From contig OX485809.1 in assembly GCA_950295325.1 (NCBI GenBank), forward strand, positions 41,137,081 through 41,201,080: a stretch of 64,000 bases of DNA. Reading direction: 5' to 3'. The position numbers and the translations under genes are program-made. Position 1 is the stretch's first letter. Each line of letters opens with the position of its first letter. Positions 1-13,000 of the stretch are shown one piece after another. Below the pieces are notes generated by a model. The model saw only the letters and a list, made by a program, of their open reading frames with translations, had not been told where the DNA came from and ran no database searches. Source of the stretch: Polytrichum commune (Eukaryota > Streptophyta > Polytrichopsida > Polytrichales > Polytrichaceae).

Positions 1-2201
1 ACACTAAATACAATATCTACTAGTGTATGTATAGCCGTGTGGATTTGTGATGGCGGAGCTCGTAACCAATTATCAAGGTCACAAAGCTCATGAAGGCTAA
101 ATCAATGGAGAAAGGCTGGAATCCTGTTTCAAAATTTTGTATCTGCATTGTTTGAACAATTTGGTACACCAGGCAAGGTATCTCCTACATTTCAATAACC
201 GTTGCTCAAGTGTTATGGGTTGCCCACAATTCCAGTTTCAGATTGCGATGGTCTTCAGCAGAACGTCATCAACGAGAGGAATAGAATTTGAATGAGGATG
301 GCGGCAGGTTGCTCATGAAAGTGTGTGAATACCGAAGCAAGCTATGCACAAAAACTCACGAAGTGTCAGTAATAATCAGATACAGGATTAGCCAGGTTCA
401 TAGATTGCTATGAAACTCCTTTATTTGCTCAATCGTGGCAGTTGTATAATTGAATTTGCAGAAATTTGAGGCGAGTTTGTAAGCGAGATCATGAAGGGAT
501 GGATCATGGTTTCAGGTGTCTGAGGCCGAGGAGGACCAAACCTGGTCATGATGAAATTTGTTGCAGCTTTCCGCAGATTTCACCTTTCTGCAATTGACCA
601 TCAAGTGCGGCGTTCTTGTTAGAGTGTGTGCTATTTTGCACTATTCATTCTATTCGCCTGAATTGTGGTGAAGGAGAGGTATAGTTCTTTGTATTTTTGA
701 CTAAGCTAGCTTTGGTTTTACAGTGTTGATTTGTGTTGTTTGTTGTATTAAAGAGGTTTTGGGTGGGATGTTTGTTTTAGCACCCTCTACCTTATATCAT
801 GCACATGCCACACCTTCTTTAGAATATCTACAATGGATATTGTATTTAATGTTAATAATTCTATTACTCCTGATCAAGACAATTAATTGCAAACTGCACA
901 TGTACTGGTACCAACACTAAATGTAAACGTAATATTAACTTATCAAATCTTGTGGGCATTGAATATTTATAAATGTGCCAATTACTGTCACTTACTAAGT
1001 GATTTTTCATCCAAATTTCAATCATCCATGTGCTTTTGACGAAATCAATTTCCAGAATTGCTGAAAAAAAAGTGATCAGGGTACAGTATGAACATAAAGA
1101 GAGAACACGCCTGATACTACTGCCGGTGAAAGGCAAATGACAACAAAATCTCCCTTCCCCGAGATGATACATGTGGAGGTGAATGCAACTAGAAATAGTT
1201 TTTCTTGAGATGCTCGAATCTCGTATAAATTGTTTAGGGTTTATGTCTCAGAATGATGTTTGGGCTATGTCACTCGTCCAAGACGCTTAAGGACTTAAAT
1301 AAATTATTTTTGCATATTGCTGTGTATGCTAGCCACTCTTCCTAGATGAAGGAATGAAATCAAAAGTGCAGCTGCAGGTACAACCTTCATCACCATGATG
1401 CAAACGCCACCCGAACACAAAATCATTACCACTCACCGCACCTCAGATTATAGACTCGCCATTGAATACCGGTTTGTACTTGGCTATCCCAATCCCTAGA
1501 GACAACGGATTGTGCCACTTTTGCTCTGTGTCGAAAATGACGCGCACTTTGTGTTAAGAGTGTCCTCTCTCCCTCGAAGATAAGGTCCCTTCACTAATAG
1601 TGACATTAGCCACTACACTCCTCTACTCTAGGGAGTCAGCCTCGTGAAATACACCATCTCTGGTTTTCCGGACTTTAAAAATCGATTTCGTTTGATTTCC
1701 TTACCATATCTACTAGTCGCAAAATGCAGACTTTAAACTCCTCGATGTTGTGAGGGAGTGAACATTAGTATGTACATGATGTGGGAGCACTGAAGCTCCT
1801 AATGTCAATCTCTGATGGAAAATACACAACGGCCACATGTTGCCCACAATAACACAAACTCTGCATTATCTCCCAAATGTCCAAAACGATTGGGGATTGT
1901 TTAAATTCTAGAAAATGTTGACTGCCACGTCTGATGAGTATTCAGATCAGATTTCTGGTAGAACGGGACTGCAAAATGTCCCGAACTCAGGCCACCTATC
2001 TGTCTGTTAAAATAAATTTGCAATGCAAGCATGCCTACATAAAAGGGACATTTGTGTCTGACAGGTGAAATAGAGTGGAGCTGTTCTTTTAACATGGTCC
2101 ACTCTGATCACATTCGCCAGTTTTCATCACACACACGAAGCAAAAAGCTGCCACCCTGATTGATATCTGTGGGAGAAAAACAGCCAGCACCTCGACGACC
2201 A
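1..2201. other. Intergenic, downstream of the LLG gene; dispersed repeats
   Basis: I see no gene here. Positions about 594-757 recur in inverted orientation at about 19880-20043. Positions about 1030-1190 recur in direct orientation at about 21528-21695 with moderate divergence. The short open frames in this stretch have no recognisable domain and are not conserved between the repeat copies. Confidence 0.5.
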
Positions 2202-4996
2202 TTAAAAAATAATTGCCAAAAGACTGAATATCATCAAGATGGTAGAACATGTCCATGGTGTATGAGTGAAGGCACCAGAAGGAAGGGCAGGGGCTGGAGC
2301 TGGGGCCACGGGACAGGGAAGGCCATCCGCATTACCTTGACAGAGACTTGAAAATAGCGCCGCTGGATACTTCCCGGCCATAGTGAGGTACGAGAACAGG
2401 TTGGTTGCACAGTTGGTTGCAGCGTTGTTGATGTAATCCGCGTATGGGCACGCAAAGTCGACAAAAGATGTGCAGCAAAGAGTCGTGTTAGGGTCTGTCC
2501 CATTGCAAACACTCGTGATTGAGGTGTAGTTCATGCTCGCAAAGTCAATTGGGCATTCTGTGCAACAAACAAGAAATCAGTGTGAACAGCACTTTTTCTG
2601 TAAACTATAAACTAAGAAGCTCATGGCTTACGGAGTCACAGCATTGTATCAATCAAGCTAAGTTACAGTTCTGTTCTTGTATTGTATATCAGAGAAAACA
2701 GATACAACAGACTTCCCTTGTTTCTTTCTCATTCAGTTATGGATGCTACAGTCAGTGACAACAAAACACAACGATTTCATAGCAGGTCCTAATCCTTGCC
2801 TCTCCCCTTAGCTTGAGGGCAAATTTTTGGACTTTCCAATGTGACCTAAACCCTAAACCCTAAACCCCCTATCAAAGTTTTCGCACTGCAACCCAAAACA
2901 CATTTTTCATAAAATGATGAATTAGGTAACCATTGTAGGTGATTATAGAATATTTTCAATTCGCCAACTTGCATCTCTGCACCTCTGTCCAAAAGAAGCA
3001 TTCTCGTCACTTAAGAAATACAGTGAGGACACATTTGACACGATAAATGGGTTTGAACAGATGAATTTCTGTGAGCCGTATGTAAAGAACCTCATGCTTT
3101 ACAAATGAAAATACTGTGAATCAAGCTAGCATTATGTTCTTTGTATTGTAGAATAGTAGGAAACATATAACCATACTGGACTCCCTCTTGCTGCTTTTTC
3201 ATTCAAACTTGGCAGTGACAATAAAACAAAAAAACTTCTGAATTCATCTTTCTGCAAGGGATGCCAGGTTCTAAGCCCTACCTCTCCCCTTAGCTTGAGA
3301 GAAAAGATTTGGACTTTCCACTGATGTCCAAAGTTTCTGAAACAAAGGCAGGGTACCTTGCTAATGACAATTTGAGACTTAAAACTTTGAGAGACCAAAG
3401 TCCAAACAACTGGAACCAATGAATGTCTTTGGTGAACTAAAATCGGAGGTGGTTACAGAATCTTTTCAAGTAATCATGAATCACTATTACCAACCCTAAT
3501 TTCTTGTCACTTCTTGAGAAATTCAGCGAGGACACATTTGTCCAGCCCTTTCTATGCTTAGTGGAACATAGAGAACACTTCAAGACCCTAAAACAAGGTT
3601 GCTAAACCCTCAACTCTGCCCTGATGTTCAATATGGTCAGTTAGAATAACTTACGTTGCTTGGTCTGGAGCAGATGCCTTTGCATCAATGAAAAAACCTC
3701 CGACACGCTTTCAACATCCTCAACGAGGCTTTGGTTGTCTGAAGTCCAAGATGCATTTTTGCCCCATTGCCACGGTTAGGATTACAGTCCACAGAGGACT
3801 TTCACATCCAGATCCATATGCAAAATTGCAGAACCACAAATAAAAAATCATCTACTTCATACAGCCCAGAGCACTCAATGTTGCACTTCGAGTTGACCAG
3901 TCTAGCTTTATAAGATTCTACTTAAAAGTAGACTTTCAGTAGACTTTCAGAACTGTGAAGATGTGCCCACAACAATCATAAATCCCATCCTTGATTCAAG
4001 AGCTTCTCATTGCAGCTCCAGCAATTTCTAAAAGAAAATCACTCGTGACAAATATTTATCCACTCTGTTAATTTTATGTGTTTTCCAATGCAACCACAAG
4101 AGGCTGAAAGAACCAATGCTCTCACCCTAATTCCTCCCCTGCTCTATCAATCTGAACGTCACAAGCACACAATGCACAAGATCCAACTAAAGGCCAAAGT
4201 TAAGCCCATCAAACACCGAAATTTCCAAAAACAGGAAGGGACAAGTGACTCCAAAAAATTCTACCCATAAACAGACTTCAAGGACTGTGAGGATGTGCCC
4301 ACAACAAGCATATCTTTCAAACGTCATTCAAAAAATTATCAACGCAGCTCCACCATTTCCTGAAAAAACAACCCCCACACAAGGAAATGTGCATCCACCA
4401 TTCACTGTTTCGACCATCTTCTATCTCTACTTGGATCCGAATATCGTGTAACCAACACAACTCCAGCTCTCCTTAATTCTCCCAAGTTCCAACCCACCAA
4501 TCTCAACCTCACAAAATCCCACTTGAACCCCAGAAAAACCAAAACCTCACAACAAGGACGAGAAACCTCAACAGACTTCAATGACTGAGAATGTGCCCAC
4601 AAAAATCCTAGCTTCTCCTATCCTTGGTTCGATAACTTATCATTGCAGCTCCACCACTTTTAGAAAAAAGATCACACATAAGCAAAATATGTATCAAACA
4701 ATCACTGTTGCAAGTGTTTCACATTTCCACTCGGATCCGAATATTAGATACCACTAATACTCTTATACGTCTCCCAGATTCCTACGACACCATCCATCTC
4801 AATCCCAAAACCCTACAACCCCACAATGCACAAAAGCTAACAAAAGTCCCAAACTTTAACCCCGCAAACACCAAAATCTCCCATTAAATTCACAAGAGAA
4901 GAACTTAAGATAAGATCCACCTGCTGATGAAGAACGCGGGGCTGCAACTACAACATAGAGGAGAAGAACTGCGATTACTAGCGTAGACCTCGCCAT
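2202..4996 (-). CDS. LLG: LORELEI-like GPI-anchored protein (LLG family), three exons
   Basis: The product is a small secreted, GPI-anchored co-receptor of CrRLK1L (FERONIA-type) receptor kinases; in the known family it binds RALF peptides with the kinase at the plasma membrane. Exons on the minus strand are 4996-4921, 3738-3655 and 2557-2202, with GT-AG introns of 1182 and 1097 nt. Both introns are phase 1 and the frame closes exactly to 171 residues, the usual family length. Residues 1-25 are a signal peptide (MARSTLVIAVLLLYVVVAAP then a Ser-rich cleavage region). A short acidic stretch leads to RHLLQTKQQCPIDF, matching the family's LLQ-K-CP-F motif. The core carries the eight cysteines (CPIDF, VCNG, LCC, FACPYAD, NCA, LCQ, LPCP) and the YLTMAGKYPAALF block. 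A Pro/Ala-rich linker, a PSGA omega-site candidate and a hydrophobic tail ending LLAIIF are typical of GPI addition. Start and splice sites are my inference from family matching. Confidence 0.95.
2600..3555 (-). repeat. Two-copy degenerate tandem duplication inside LLG intron 2
   Basis: Two roughly 460-480 bp units, about 2600-3060 and about 3085-3555, share ordered blocks. These are a polyadenylation-like ATTGTAT block, a CAGTGACAA-AAAAC block, a CTCTCCCCTTAGCTTGAG block with GGACTTTCCA, and a GAGGACACATTTG block. Divergence is considerable, so the duplication is old. The first unit also contains a short telomere-like run of CCCTAAA at about 2846-2872. Confidence 0.7.
3945..4875 (-). repeat. 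Three-copy degenerate tandem repeat inside LLG intron 1
   Basis: Units of about 300-325 bp begin near 3945, 4272 and 4569. Each carries in order an AGACTTCA-GACTG-GA block, GATGTGCCCACAA, GCAGCTCCA-CA-TTTC, a CACTGTT block and, in units 2 and 3, CGGATCCGAATAT or TTGGATCCGAATAT followed by a C-rich stretch. Unit 1 is truncated or diverged at its right end. The array accounts for most of the first intron. Confidence 0.75.
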
Positions 4997-5345
4997 AGCT
5001 GCTGCTCCGATTGCACTCCCCCAAAGTCCGATGACCAGCTCTCAGTGAGCTCAGATGAGCTCCTCCTGCGTATCCAAATGGTGTGTGAATGTGTGAAATA
5101 TGAGTGAGGGTGAATGTATGCTGTTGTTGCGGTGGTAGTGGTGGTGGTGGTGGTCTGAAGTTGCGATGGCGATGGAGAAGAAGCTCGGAGGTGTCTTCTT
5201 CTCCGAAGTTCTGGCGATGGCGAAGCTGCGCTGAGCGTTGGTTTCGCTGCCAGTGCCACTGTGAAGGAGGCGAGCGAAGCACGGACATAGCATAATCAGA
5301 CCTATTTCCGTGGGACAAAGGGGCCTATATGTAGACATATTGACA
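4997..5345 (-). promoter_or_regulatory. 5' flank and leader of the LLG gene
   Basis: This stretch lies directly upstream of the LLG start codon. It is rich in pyrimidine and ACC triplets on the coding strand; the GGT microsatellite on the plus strand is near 5131-5154. A TATA-like ACATATAGG sequence sits at about 5320-5332 on the minus strand. Open frames such as 4978-5259 overlap the start codon in another frame and look like leader sequence or upstream ORFs rather than genes. The transcription start is not determined. Confidence 0.3.
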
Positions 5346-6333
5346 AAAAATTGAGGGATATAAGGATTTCATATTTTCACGGGCTGCCCGACAAATAGTT
5401 TAAATTTCATGGAACTGTCCGAAAATGGTTGAGGGGTGCCCAAACACTATTCACAATTCACTACATTCTCGCAATGAGGTTCTGCATTTTTTTCATTTAC
5501 AAATATTAAAATATTAGCTATGCTATTAATTGGAGTAGTCTAAGTTGTTATGCATGTCTCTAGGCTAGATGATACAATATGTTGCCTACATTGTTGGCAT
5601 GTGTCAAAAAAGAATGTATTTGAACCCTAAACCCTAAAAAATGGATAGTATTGCACATTGGTTTGGTTACATCATAGACCACATGTTGAACAATAAACAA
5701 CACGCTTTTCATCTTAATCAAAATAATGTGCATAACGCGAGAGCGCGTTGTGTATGCATGAAGGTGGGGGTCCACATCATATTCAAGGTCATCGTACACA
5801 AGGCTTAGGGGTTGGTTCAAGGAAACCAGTGGTTTTTGACTTTGAGTATTCTTCAATATTCAATTGAGGCTAAAATTATTCTTTCTTTTTCTATACCTAT
5901 GTTTAGTCCAAAGGCTAATATCAACCATATAGCCATATGTATGTGCAATAGCTTAAAGTGTTGGTTTAAGCACCCTCTCCCTCCTAAAATTAAGAAAATT
6001 AAATATTTAAAAAATGTGGACTTAGCCCACACATTTTATTATTGGACATTATTTAAATCATATTGTGTGCTCCCATCACAACATGGACTAGTTCTCTCCA
6101 CAACCAAACTGTGTTAAACATAAACATAAACATAGACATTCTAATATATTGCATAGAGGGATCACCAAATTCATAATACATTGTAAATATTGGATAGTAC
6201 TTGTAGTTAGGGTTTTGCTATCACTCTAACTAACCCAAGGAAAACAACCTAGGGTACAAGGTCTTAGGGAAGGTTGAGATAGTATCTATGAGGATTAATC
6301 TCACATTGGATTAAGGTTTCTAATAATAATATA
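5346..6333. other. AT-rich intergenic sequence
   Basis: No gene is seen. A short telomere-like run (AACCCTAAACCCTAAA) occurs near 5621-5637. The remainder is AT-rich without a clear repeat structure. Confidence 0.4.
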
Positions 6334-7281
6334 CAGTCAAGACTCTATAAGTGTTACCCCTATAAGCTTTATAATTTCATATATGTTAAGAAAATTTTAT
6401 CTCCCCTACAAAAACACAATTGGTTAGACTAGTGAGTGTTATGTGTTAAGTGTTATAACATGCTCTACTCCCTTCTTTGTTAAATGCACCTCTATAAGTG
6501 TTAATTTTGAGAAAATCAAGGTAATAATATATGAGAGCATACATTTTAAACGTGTAATCACATTTATCCCATATTCTTTGCGAACAATTCAAAAATTTTG
6601 GAGGCACACGGTGTTCTATCGATCTTTATTGAGAGGTAGATAGAGCAAGCTAAGCGCTTGGTAGAGGTTGATGAAGTTGCTACTCTACTTCATCAACTGA
6701 CGTTATTGTCATCTTATAATGAGGTGGGTGACGTGCTGAATGCTCATGAATACCTCAATTATGAGATAGGGTTTGATTTAAACAACCCCTATGAACCTAC
6801 CGATGAGGAGTTTTTGGATATGTATTCCTCATAACATCAAGAAATTGATGTTGATGAGGTTATGGTTTATGTAGTAGAAGGAGTTGTAGGATTTAGTGTT
6901 ATTGAGCATTCTCTAGAGACTTTGAAGAAATACTTTGAACAAAGACCAAATGATGCCCTATCACATATCATGAGCATTCAAGGACTCTAAAAGGGAATTT
7001 CATCTCATCATTTGGAAGCTTCTCATCATACTACTATAGACTCTTTCCTTCAGTTAGTTTAGTTGGAAGAATCTCGTAAAGTTACTACTATATGGATTAT
7101 TTCTTTTAATTAGTTTAGTTGAATTATGTATATCATTTGTACTTTTATTTTTATTTATTTTTTTTTAAAATTTCATTTTTATTAAGCATCGGTATGAATT
7201 CTATAAGTGTTACTTGTTATAATTCTATATATGTTATTATTTTGCTACTCCCAACCTGCAACATTTATAGAGTCTTGATTG
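6334..7281 (+). mobile_element. Pogo-like (Tc1/mariner) DNA transposon remnant
   Basis: The element is bounded by inverted termini: CAGTCAAGACTCTATAAGTG on the left and CAATCAAGACTCTATAAATG on the right, read inward. Both ends are flanked by TA (6332-6333 and 7282-7283), the target duplication of the Tc1/mariner superfamily. At 948 bp it is much shorter than an autonomous pogo element and holds only a decayed C-terminal coding segment. The terminus resembles the pogo/Fot pattern, which is a family-level judgement. Confidence 0.8.
6643..7062 (+). pseudogene. Pogo-type transposase C-terminal fragment (broken)
   Basis: One frame reads as protein across several stop codons: QAKRLVEVDEVATLLHQL, then a region ending in YEPTDEEFLDMYSS, a TAA at 6832-6834, and after it QEIDVDEVMVYVVEG and SLETLKKYFEQRPND. 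The acidic tail with a final leucine- and glutamate-rich segment is like the C-terminus of CENP-B/Tigger/pogo transposases after the DDE domain. The DDE core and the DNA-binding domains are absent. The assignment rests mainly on the surrounding TIRs and TA duplication. Confidence 0.5.
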
Positions 7282-7283
7282 TA

Positions 7284-8794
7284 TGTCTTTTACTTCTTCA
7301 CTCATTCTTCATTAAGTTTAATTCACACTCTTATGGTTCATATGTGTTTTCTTAGTAGTTTGTGGTTATATCCTTTGTGTGTGAATCCCTATCACTCTAA
7401 TTCCATTCTCTATATCAATCATGAAGCTCAAAAACTTGGCAAGTAGTCAATGGCTCATAGTCAAGAGTCAAGACAATGTATGGGGGTAATGTCTTTTGAG
7501 CAACCGCATAGTCTTTAATTGCCATGAATTATGCTTGCGATAAACTCATAGTTAAATTCTCTTAATCCATTTATAATCATCAAGCAAATTTTTATAATTG
7601 TGATCACCACCTTCATCTTCAATAGACCTTGCAACTTGTCTCAAGAATCATCCACACAAGTTAACACAATAACAACGCATCACCAATATAGGGCATATCC
7701 TTTGTTCATATTATTTAGACTAATTTTAGTTCATCAAATAATCCCCACCGGTCACAAACTTACTTTAGTGAGGTAAAATGTTTCCTCTCTCAAGGTAGCG
7801 TTTTTGGCAGCCTGCCCAAAATATCTTAAGTCTCATCATCCACGCATGCAAACTCTTTGTGTTTTCATGACAAGGTGCCGTAGACCTACTAGGATGTATC
7901 CTAGTTGCATTCTTACCCTTTGGTAATGTCTTTCACTCACTTGGTTGACTCTCATCTCTCAACCTAAGGCTTGGCTATGGCCTATTGCCCTCATTGATAC
8001 CAATTGTGTCCATCTCAGGCCCTCTAAATCCATTTAATTCCACTTTGGCTATTTGTTTTCTATCTTCCCATGCTAAAACTAAAACATCTATTAACCACTT
8101 CATTGATCATATTTATATATTTCTTTATCCTTTGTGGATTATTGCCTCATCACAAGCCATTAACTTATTATTTCATCCTCCACCCAAAAGATATCTTCCT
8201 CGTTGCTTGTCTCTTAAAATTATCTCATTGCTCAAGTATATGGCCCATAAACGTATTTAAACTACTCCAAGTGTTGGAGAATCTCTTATCTCATTCCTCT
8301 CCTTTGAGTCAATCACCTACTTGGATTCCAACGACTCACGATCCTACACTTCATCCCCCTCGCATTGACCCTCGTGGCTATTGCCCTAAGGATGTCACAC
8401 TCAAATTTAACTTTGGCCCCCATGACCTTCAATCTCTCTTTCCCGAACATTGACATACAACTCCCTCTTGGACTATCAAAATATTGTCCATTCTCATGAC
8501 TTCATTAAGGTCATGTTGTCACAACTGACACGGTTCATATTGTCTCTCACTCATTTTTCTTCTTCTTTGGACTATCGTCAAAGCTTCTTTATTGACGCTC
8601 AACTTGATTATCACAATCTTTGATGCATTGGTTTTTAATCTTCACAATTCATTGGTCCAAACTCAAGGCAATAGCCACTACTCTCCCACTCAATCTTTCT
8701 CTCTAATTATTACCTTAGATTAAGTTGACTATACTCAAATTTAAATCTAGCAACCTCTAATTAACCTTGAGAGTCCACTTGCATGACTTGATAC
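7284..8794. other. AT-rich intergenic sequence
   Basis: No gene, RNA or clear repeat boundary is recognised. Open frames of 91 and 127 codons at 7985-8453 overlap one another in different frames and carry no domain. Confidence 0.35.
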
Positions 8795-8797
8795 TTA

Positions 8798-9292
8798 GGG
8801 GCAGTTTACACTATGGACCATGAAGTCGTCCCACGGCCGTCTAAGCGATGTGATTGGACGTTGAAGTCGTCCCGGGACGACTTGGGTTTACACCAAGGAA
8901 AAAATGGCAGAGTGACCACAGAGGTTGAGGTCCACAAATTTGTTTTTTTAAGCCTACTCTATCCACTGCCATGGTCCAACGGGTTTTCCGTTGGGACAAG
9001 AAAAAGAGGTGGTCTAGGAAAAATAGCAAGGGCCCATGTCAGAAAAATGCCGTTTTAATGATTTTTTTGGATTTTTTAATGATCTTTTTTCCAACTTAGT
9101 TAATGACTCCACTTTTTGGTGCATGGTCATTCTTCATGGTCCACATTCGGTTTACACCTAGTGAAGGGCCCACGAACCATGAAAACTAATATTTTAGTAA
9201 CTCGGACCATGGAAGTCGTCCCATGAAGTCGTCCCACGCAAAATAGGCCTCTTACGTGGGACGACTTCATGGTCCATAGTGTAAACCGCCCC
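8798..9292. mobile_element. Harbinger/Tourist-like MITE, copy 1
   Basis: A 495-bp element with near-perfect inverted termini of about 40 bp, starting GGGGCAGTTTACACTATGGA on the left and GGGGCGGTTTACACTATGGA on the right. It is flanked by TTA on both sides (8795-8797 and 9293-9295), the target duplication of PIF/Harbinger elements. The TIR continues with CATGAAGTCGTCCCACG, and that motif repeats internally. No transposase is encoded, so it would be mobilised in trans. Confidence 0.88.
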
Positions 9293-9295
9293 TTA

Positions 9296-10014
9296 GAGCC
9301 TTACACATGCCACAACTTCAATCAATTCCAATTGCAAAGTTCAACAATCGGCATTCCATGCATCAAGACAATCACAAAAATAACGGATTTATTCACTCTC
9401 ATGTCAAAGTTCAATCGTAAAGTTTTGGTGTCCGAAGCATTTGGCTCCATCAGAGTACGTCTATTAAGTCTTTGCTTGGGATTACCCCTATCAACTATAT
9501 CACTAATCTCAGTTGTTGAGATTTAGGGTTCAAAAAGCCTATTGCTTTGCTATGATGAGACTATCTCCAATTTTACAAATGAAGATAACTTAATTATACC
9601 TTGGTCAACCTTCTCCTTCTTGAGTTGAAAGGAATTAGAAGGTGGTTACACGCAATAACCAACTTATCATAGCAATAGCCTTCAAATCCTACTATGGATG
9701 AAATTCTAACTACCAAACATTGAATGAAAGCCACCAAACTTTGAGAATTGGCCAGGCTATGGACCAAAAACATGGCTTAAAATACTTATATATAATACTT
9801 ACTATGCAAATTTGGTGCAACACATTTAAATTGAAGGCCTCCTCCTGATACAAACAAATGCATTCTTAAGACAACATGCTTTGAGTGTACTAGTTGTTGT
9901 TGGACATTAATTGAATCCGTGATTGAATCACATAGTAAGCCACCATTACATCATGTTATCTATATAACCAATCTGTGCTATGACTAGATAGTTCATCTAG
10001 AAAATAAATAAATA
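9296..10014. other. Intergenic sequence
   Basis: No gene or clear repeat is recognised between the MITE and the retrotransposon 3' end. Confidence 0.35.
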
Positions 10015-13000
10015 TGACACCCGTAGCCAGGTACTGGCGTGACTGAGAGCCCGTTAGCTTATTGTTGATCCCGGTTTTCCGTGATGCAGTAATAAGCGTT
10101 ATGCCTCTTACGAGGAGGGCTCGATTGTTATATCCAAGAAAGTTTCTTTCCCTTAGGGAATGGGGACATGTGTTTGTTTGTTTTCTAGGTTTCTTTTGTT
10201 GAGAATAATGTATGTGAGGTAATTGATGGCATTTTGGTGGATATTTTTCATGAGGGTTTTGATGGCTAGTTTTGGGATTTTAAGGTGGGTGAGCTTGTTG
10301 ATGGAGTGTTTGTGTATGGCTCCTCTGACTCCGGCTGTGATGGTGATGAGTGGGTTAGTTTTCCATCCGTTGTTTTGTATGGTGTTTACTAGTGGGTCGT
10401 ATTTAGTGTGTTTGTGTGTGATGGCTTGGTCGGGGAATCTGTCATGATAGTATGTGAATTCGATGAATTGGGTTGTGATTGTGGGGGAAGGTGTAATTGG
10501 GGTTGGTGTGTGGTTTGGGGCTCCTATGAGACATAGTATGTCGGGTCGGAGTTTGGCTAGGCATAAGCATGGTGGTTGCGGGCATGTACATCTAAGGAGC
10601 CAATGTGGAATTGTTTTGTCCGGTGACCTATTGTTATTGATGCATGCATTGGTTAGTGTGTAGTATCGGGTGTTTTTGTTTGCTTGCAGGGTCTGGTTGA
10701 TGAGGTGCACTGCTTTGGGGTGCCGAGCGATTCTTAGACCTTTTAAGTATGGGTGTTTGCATGTAGATAGTAGGTGTGGCCACGTGTCTCTGTCATTGAG
10801 GTGGCATAGTGTACAGTTGGGATTGTGGTGTGTAAGGGGCCAAAATATGGTTTTTCTATGGTTACCCATGTATTGTGCATATCTAAATGTTAATGTTTGT
10901 GTGATTTGGGCATTTGTCACGGTTTTGTCTTTCCAGAAGTGGTTGGAGAGCTTTTGGTGTATTTGGGTGTTCGAGAGCCATTTGTCTACTTATGGGAATT
11001 TGGCTTTGGCCATCGCCGTTTCTCGTGTTTGGTGTTCTTTGGTTATGAATGTGTGGAGATTACGTATGGCTCCGTCGTGCGTGGCTGACGGGCAACTTGC
11101 AAGCCAATAGGGGGTGGGGTGTGTTGTGTGTATACGTGGGGTTTTGGTTGGTTTCTCTTGGGATGTTCCCTCATTGGCTAGGCTATCGGCTATCTCATTC
11201 CCAGTAATTCCGGCGTGAGCACGTACTTCATGTATATGTATGGTGTGTGGGGTCCAATATATTTGGCGTACTATTGTTGCTATTAGCAGTTTGTCCGGGT
11301 GATGGTGTTGTGATGTTGGGTGTTGGATGTGATTATTAATTAAAAATATGCTATTTAGGCTATATGTGAATATGTGTATGTCCTGTTGGGGGGATTTGAT
11401 GTTTTTGATAACAATGAATATTGCGTTAAGTTCGGCTCTTAGTATGTTTTGATATCCTGGCAGTCGTTCGGCTATTCGGGTGTTATTATTAGGGCTATAT
11501 ACTCCCGAGCCTGCTGTATTACCCTCTATATTACCTTCTGAGTTTTTGGTGGGTGGTATAAATGACCCATCCATGTAGTAGCATTGTTGTGGGTGGTATT
11601 TGAGGGGGTGGATGTAATAGTATTTGTTTGGTATGGGTGTTGGGGGTGTGTATGTTGGGGGCTTCCTTCCATGTTTTGGAGAGTTTGACATGGTAATTTA
11701 TGGGAGTGGGTTGGATGGGGTGTGTGTCAATGTGTATGTTGAGTTTGGTTCTTAGGACATTTTGGAGTTCGCTCGGGGTCTGTAGGGTTCTTGTAAGTGT
11801 AGTTTGGTTGTGTATGCATATTATGGAGGTTATGGATGGTTCCACATAGCTGTAGTATTTGGGCCATTATGGTGTCGGAGCATAGAGTATGGTATGTGGT
11901 GGGATGTTGGTGATTGTATGTATGTATGCGTTTGTCGTGATTGGGAGTTGTTGTGACGTCCAATCTCTGTGGTTGAGTATTAGGAGGGTGATGGTGTTTA
12001 TGTCTTCTTTGGCTGCCATTCGTGCCCAGTGGATGGCTTCTAGGGGCGTGTTGTGGTCTGTGGGGTACGCTAGACCTATTCCTGTCCATCTAGAGGATTT
12101 TGCGTGTCCCATGGAGCCAAATATTATGTCTCTGGTATTTGGTGAGTTGTATTGTGTGAGTTGGATAGGACAAGTGAGCGGGGAGGAGTAGTATGAGTGT
12201 GTGATTTGGAAGGATTCTATTAGTAGTTTGGTGATGGCTAGGTTTAGTGTGTGGTGGTTATTGCAAGGTTGTATAGTCTTAGGTTTCTTCTTGGGGAGTA
12301 TAGTGATGTATCTTTGTATGAGCCACAATACTTCGGTTTCAAACTTTTGTGGAGGGGGTTGTAGGAAGGTTGTTAGATGTTGGAGTTTGTTATGGGAGTA
12401 TTGGTTCCATAGCCATTGTAGTCTTTCGGTTGTGATGGTAGCCATGTAGTACCCGTTTTGGTCAAAAATGTGAGATTCAGAGTCTTGTATTTGTATGGTT
12501 GGGGCGGTAGTATGGATGTCTCTGTCCGGGTTCCTTTCTTGTGTGGATATTTTGAGGTTGGTGATTTTAAGTGGGGGGTGTATGAATTTGTTGTCTTTGG
12601 TTTGTGTGAGGTTGAGGTATTTATCAAAGGTTTGTAGGGTTTTATGTTTTAAGGTTCTCATATGGTGTTGTGTTATGAGGAGGTTATGATCCAGTAGTAT
12701 GTTATTTGGGTGGGTGAGGTCCTCTTCTGAGCGCCATTGTTGTGTGAAGCCTTGTGCGGTATGCCATTGGCAGAGGTATGTTCTTTTGATGGCTTTTGCT
12801 CCCCATCTGTCTTTTCTAGTGGTAGTTTTTTCTTTAGTGATGTGTTGGATTGTTTGTCCTAGTGCATGTTGTGGTAGATCGTTCGGGTTTTGTTCAATGA
12901 TTGGGGGTGTGTGTAGTGTTACTTGTATGTGGTGTCTATGGGGGATGAGGGGGGGGGGTGGGGGAAATAGTGAATGGGCCTGTTGTAGAGTTGCTTTGAT

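Noticed and set aside
2846-2872. Telomere at CCCTAAA repeats (also 5621, 49581 and 59891)
   Set aside because: Each run is three units or fewer, lies inside introns, transposon or intergenic DNA, and points in different directions; these are interstitial telomere-like motifs.
4978-5318. Minus-strand frames of 93-137 codons with Thr and His runs upstream of LLG
   Set aside because: They come from a trinucleotide repeat in the leader and overlap the LLG start codon out of frame.
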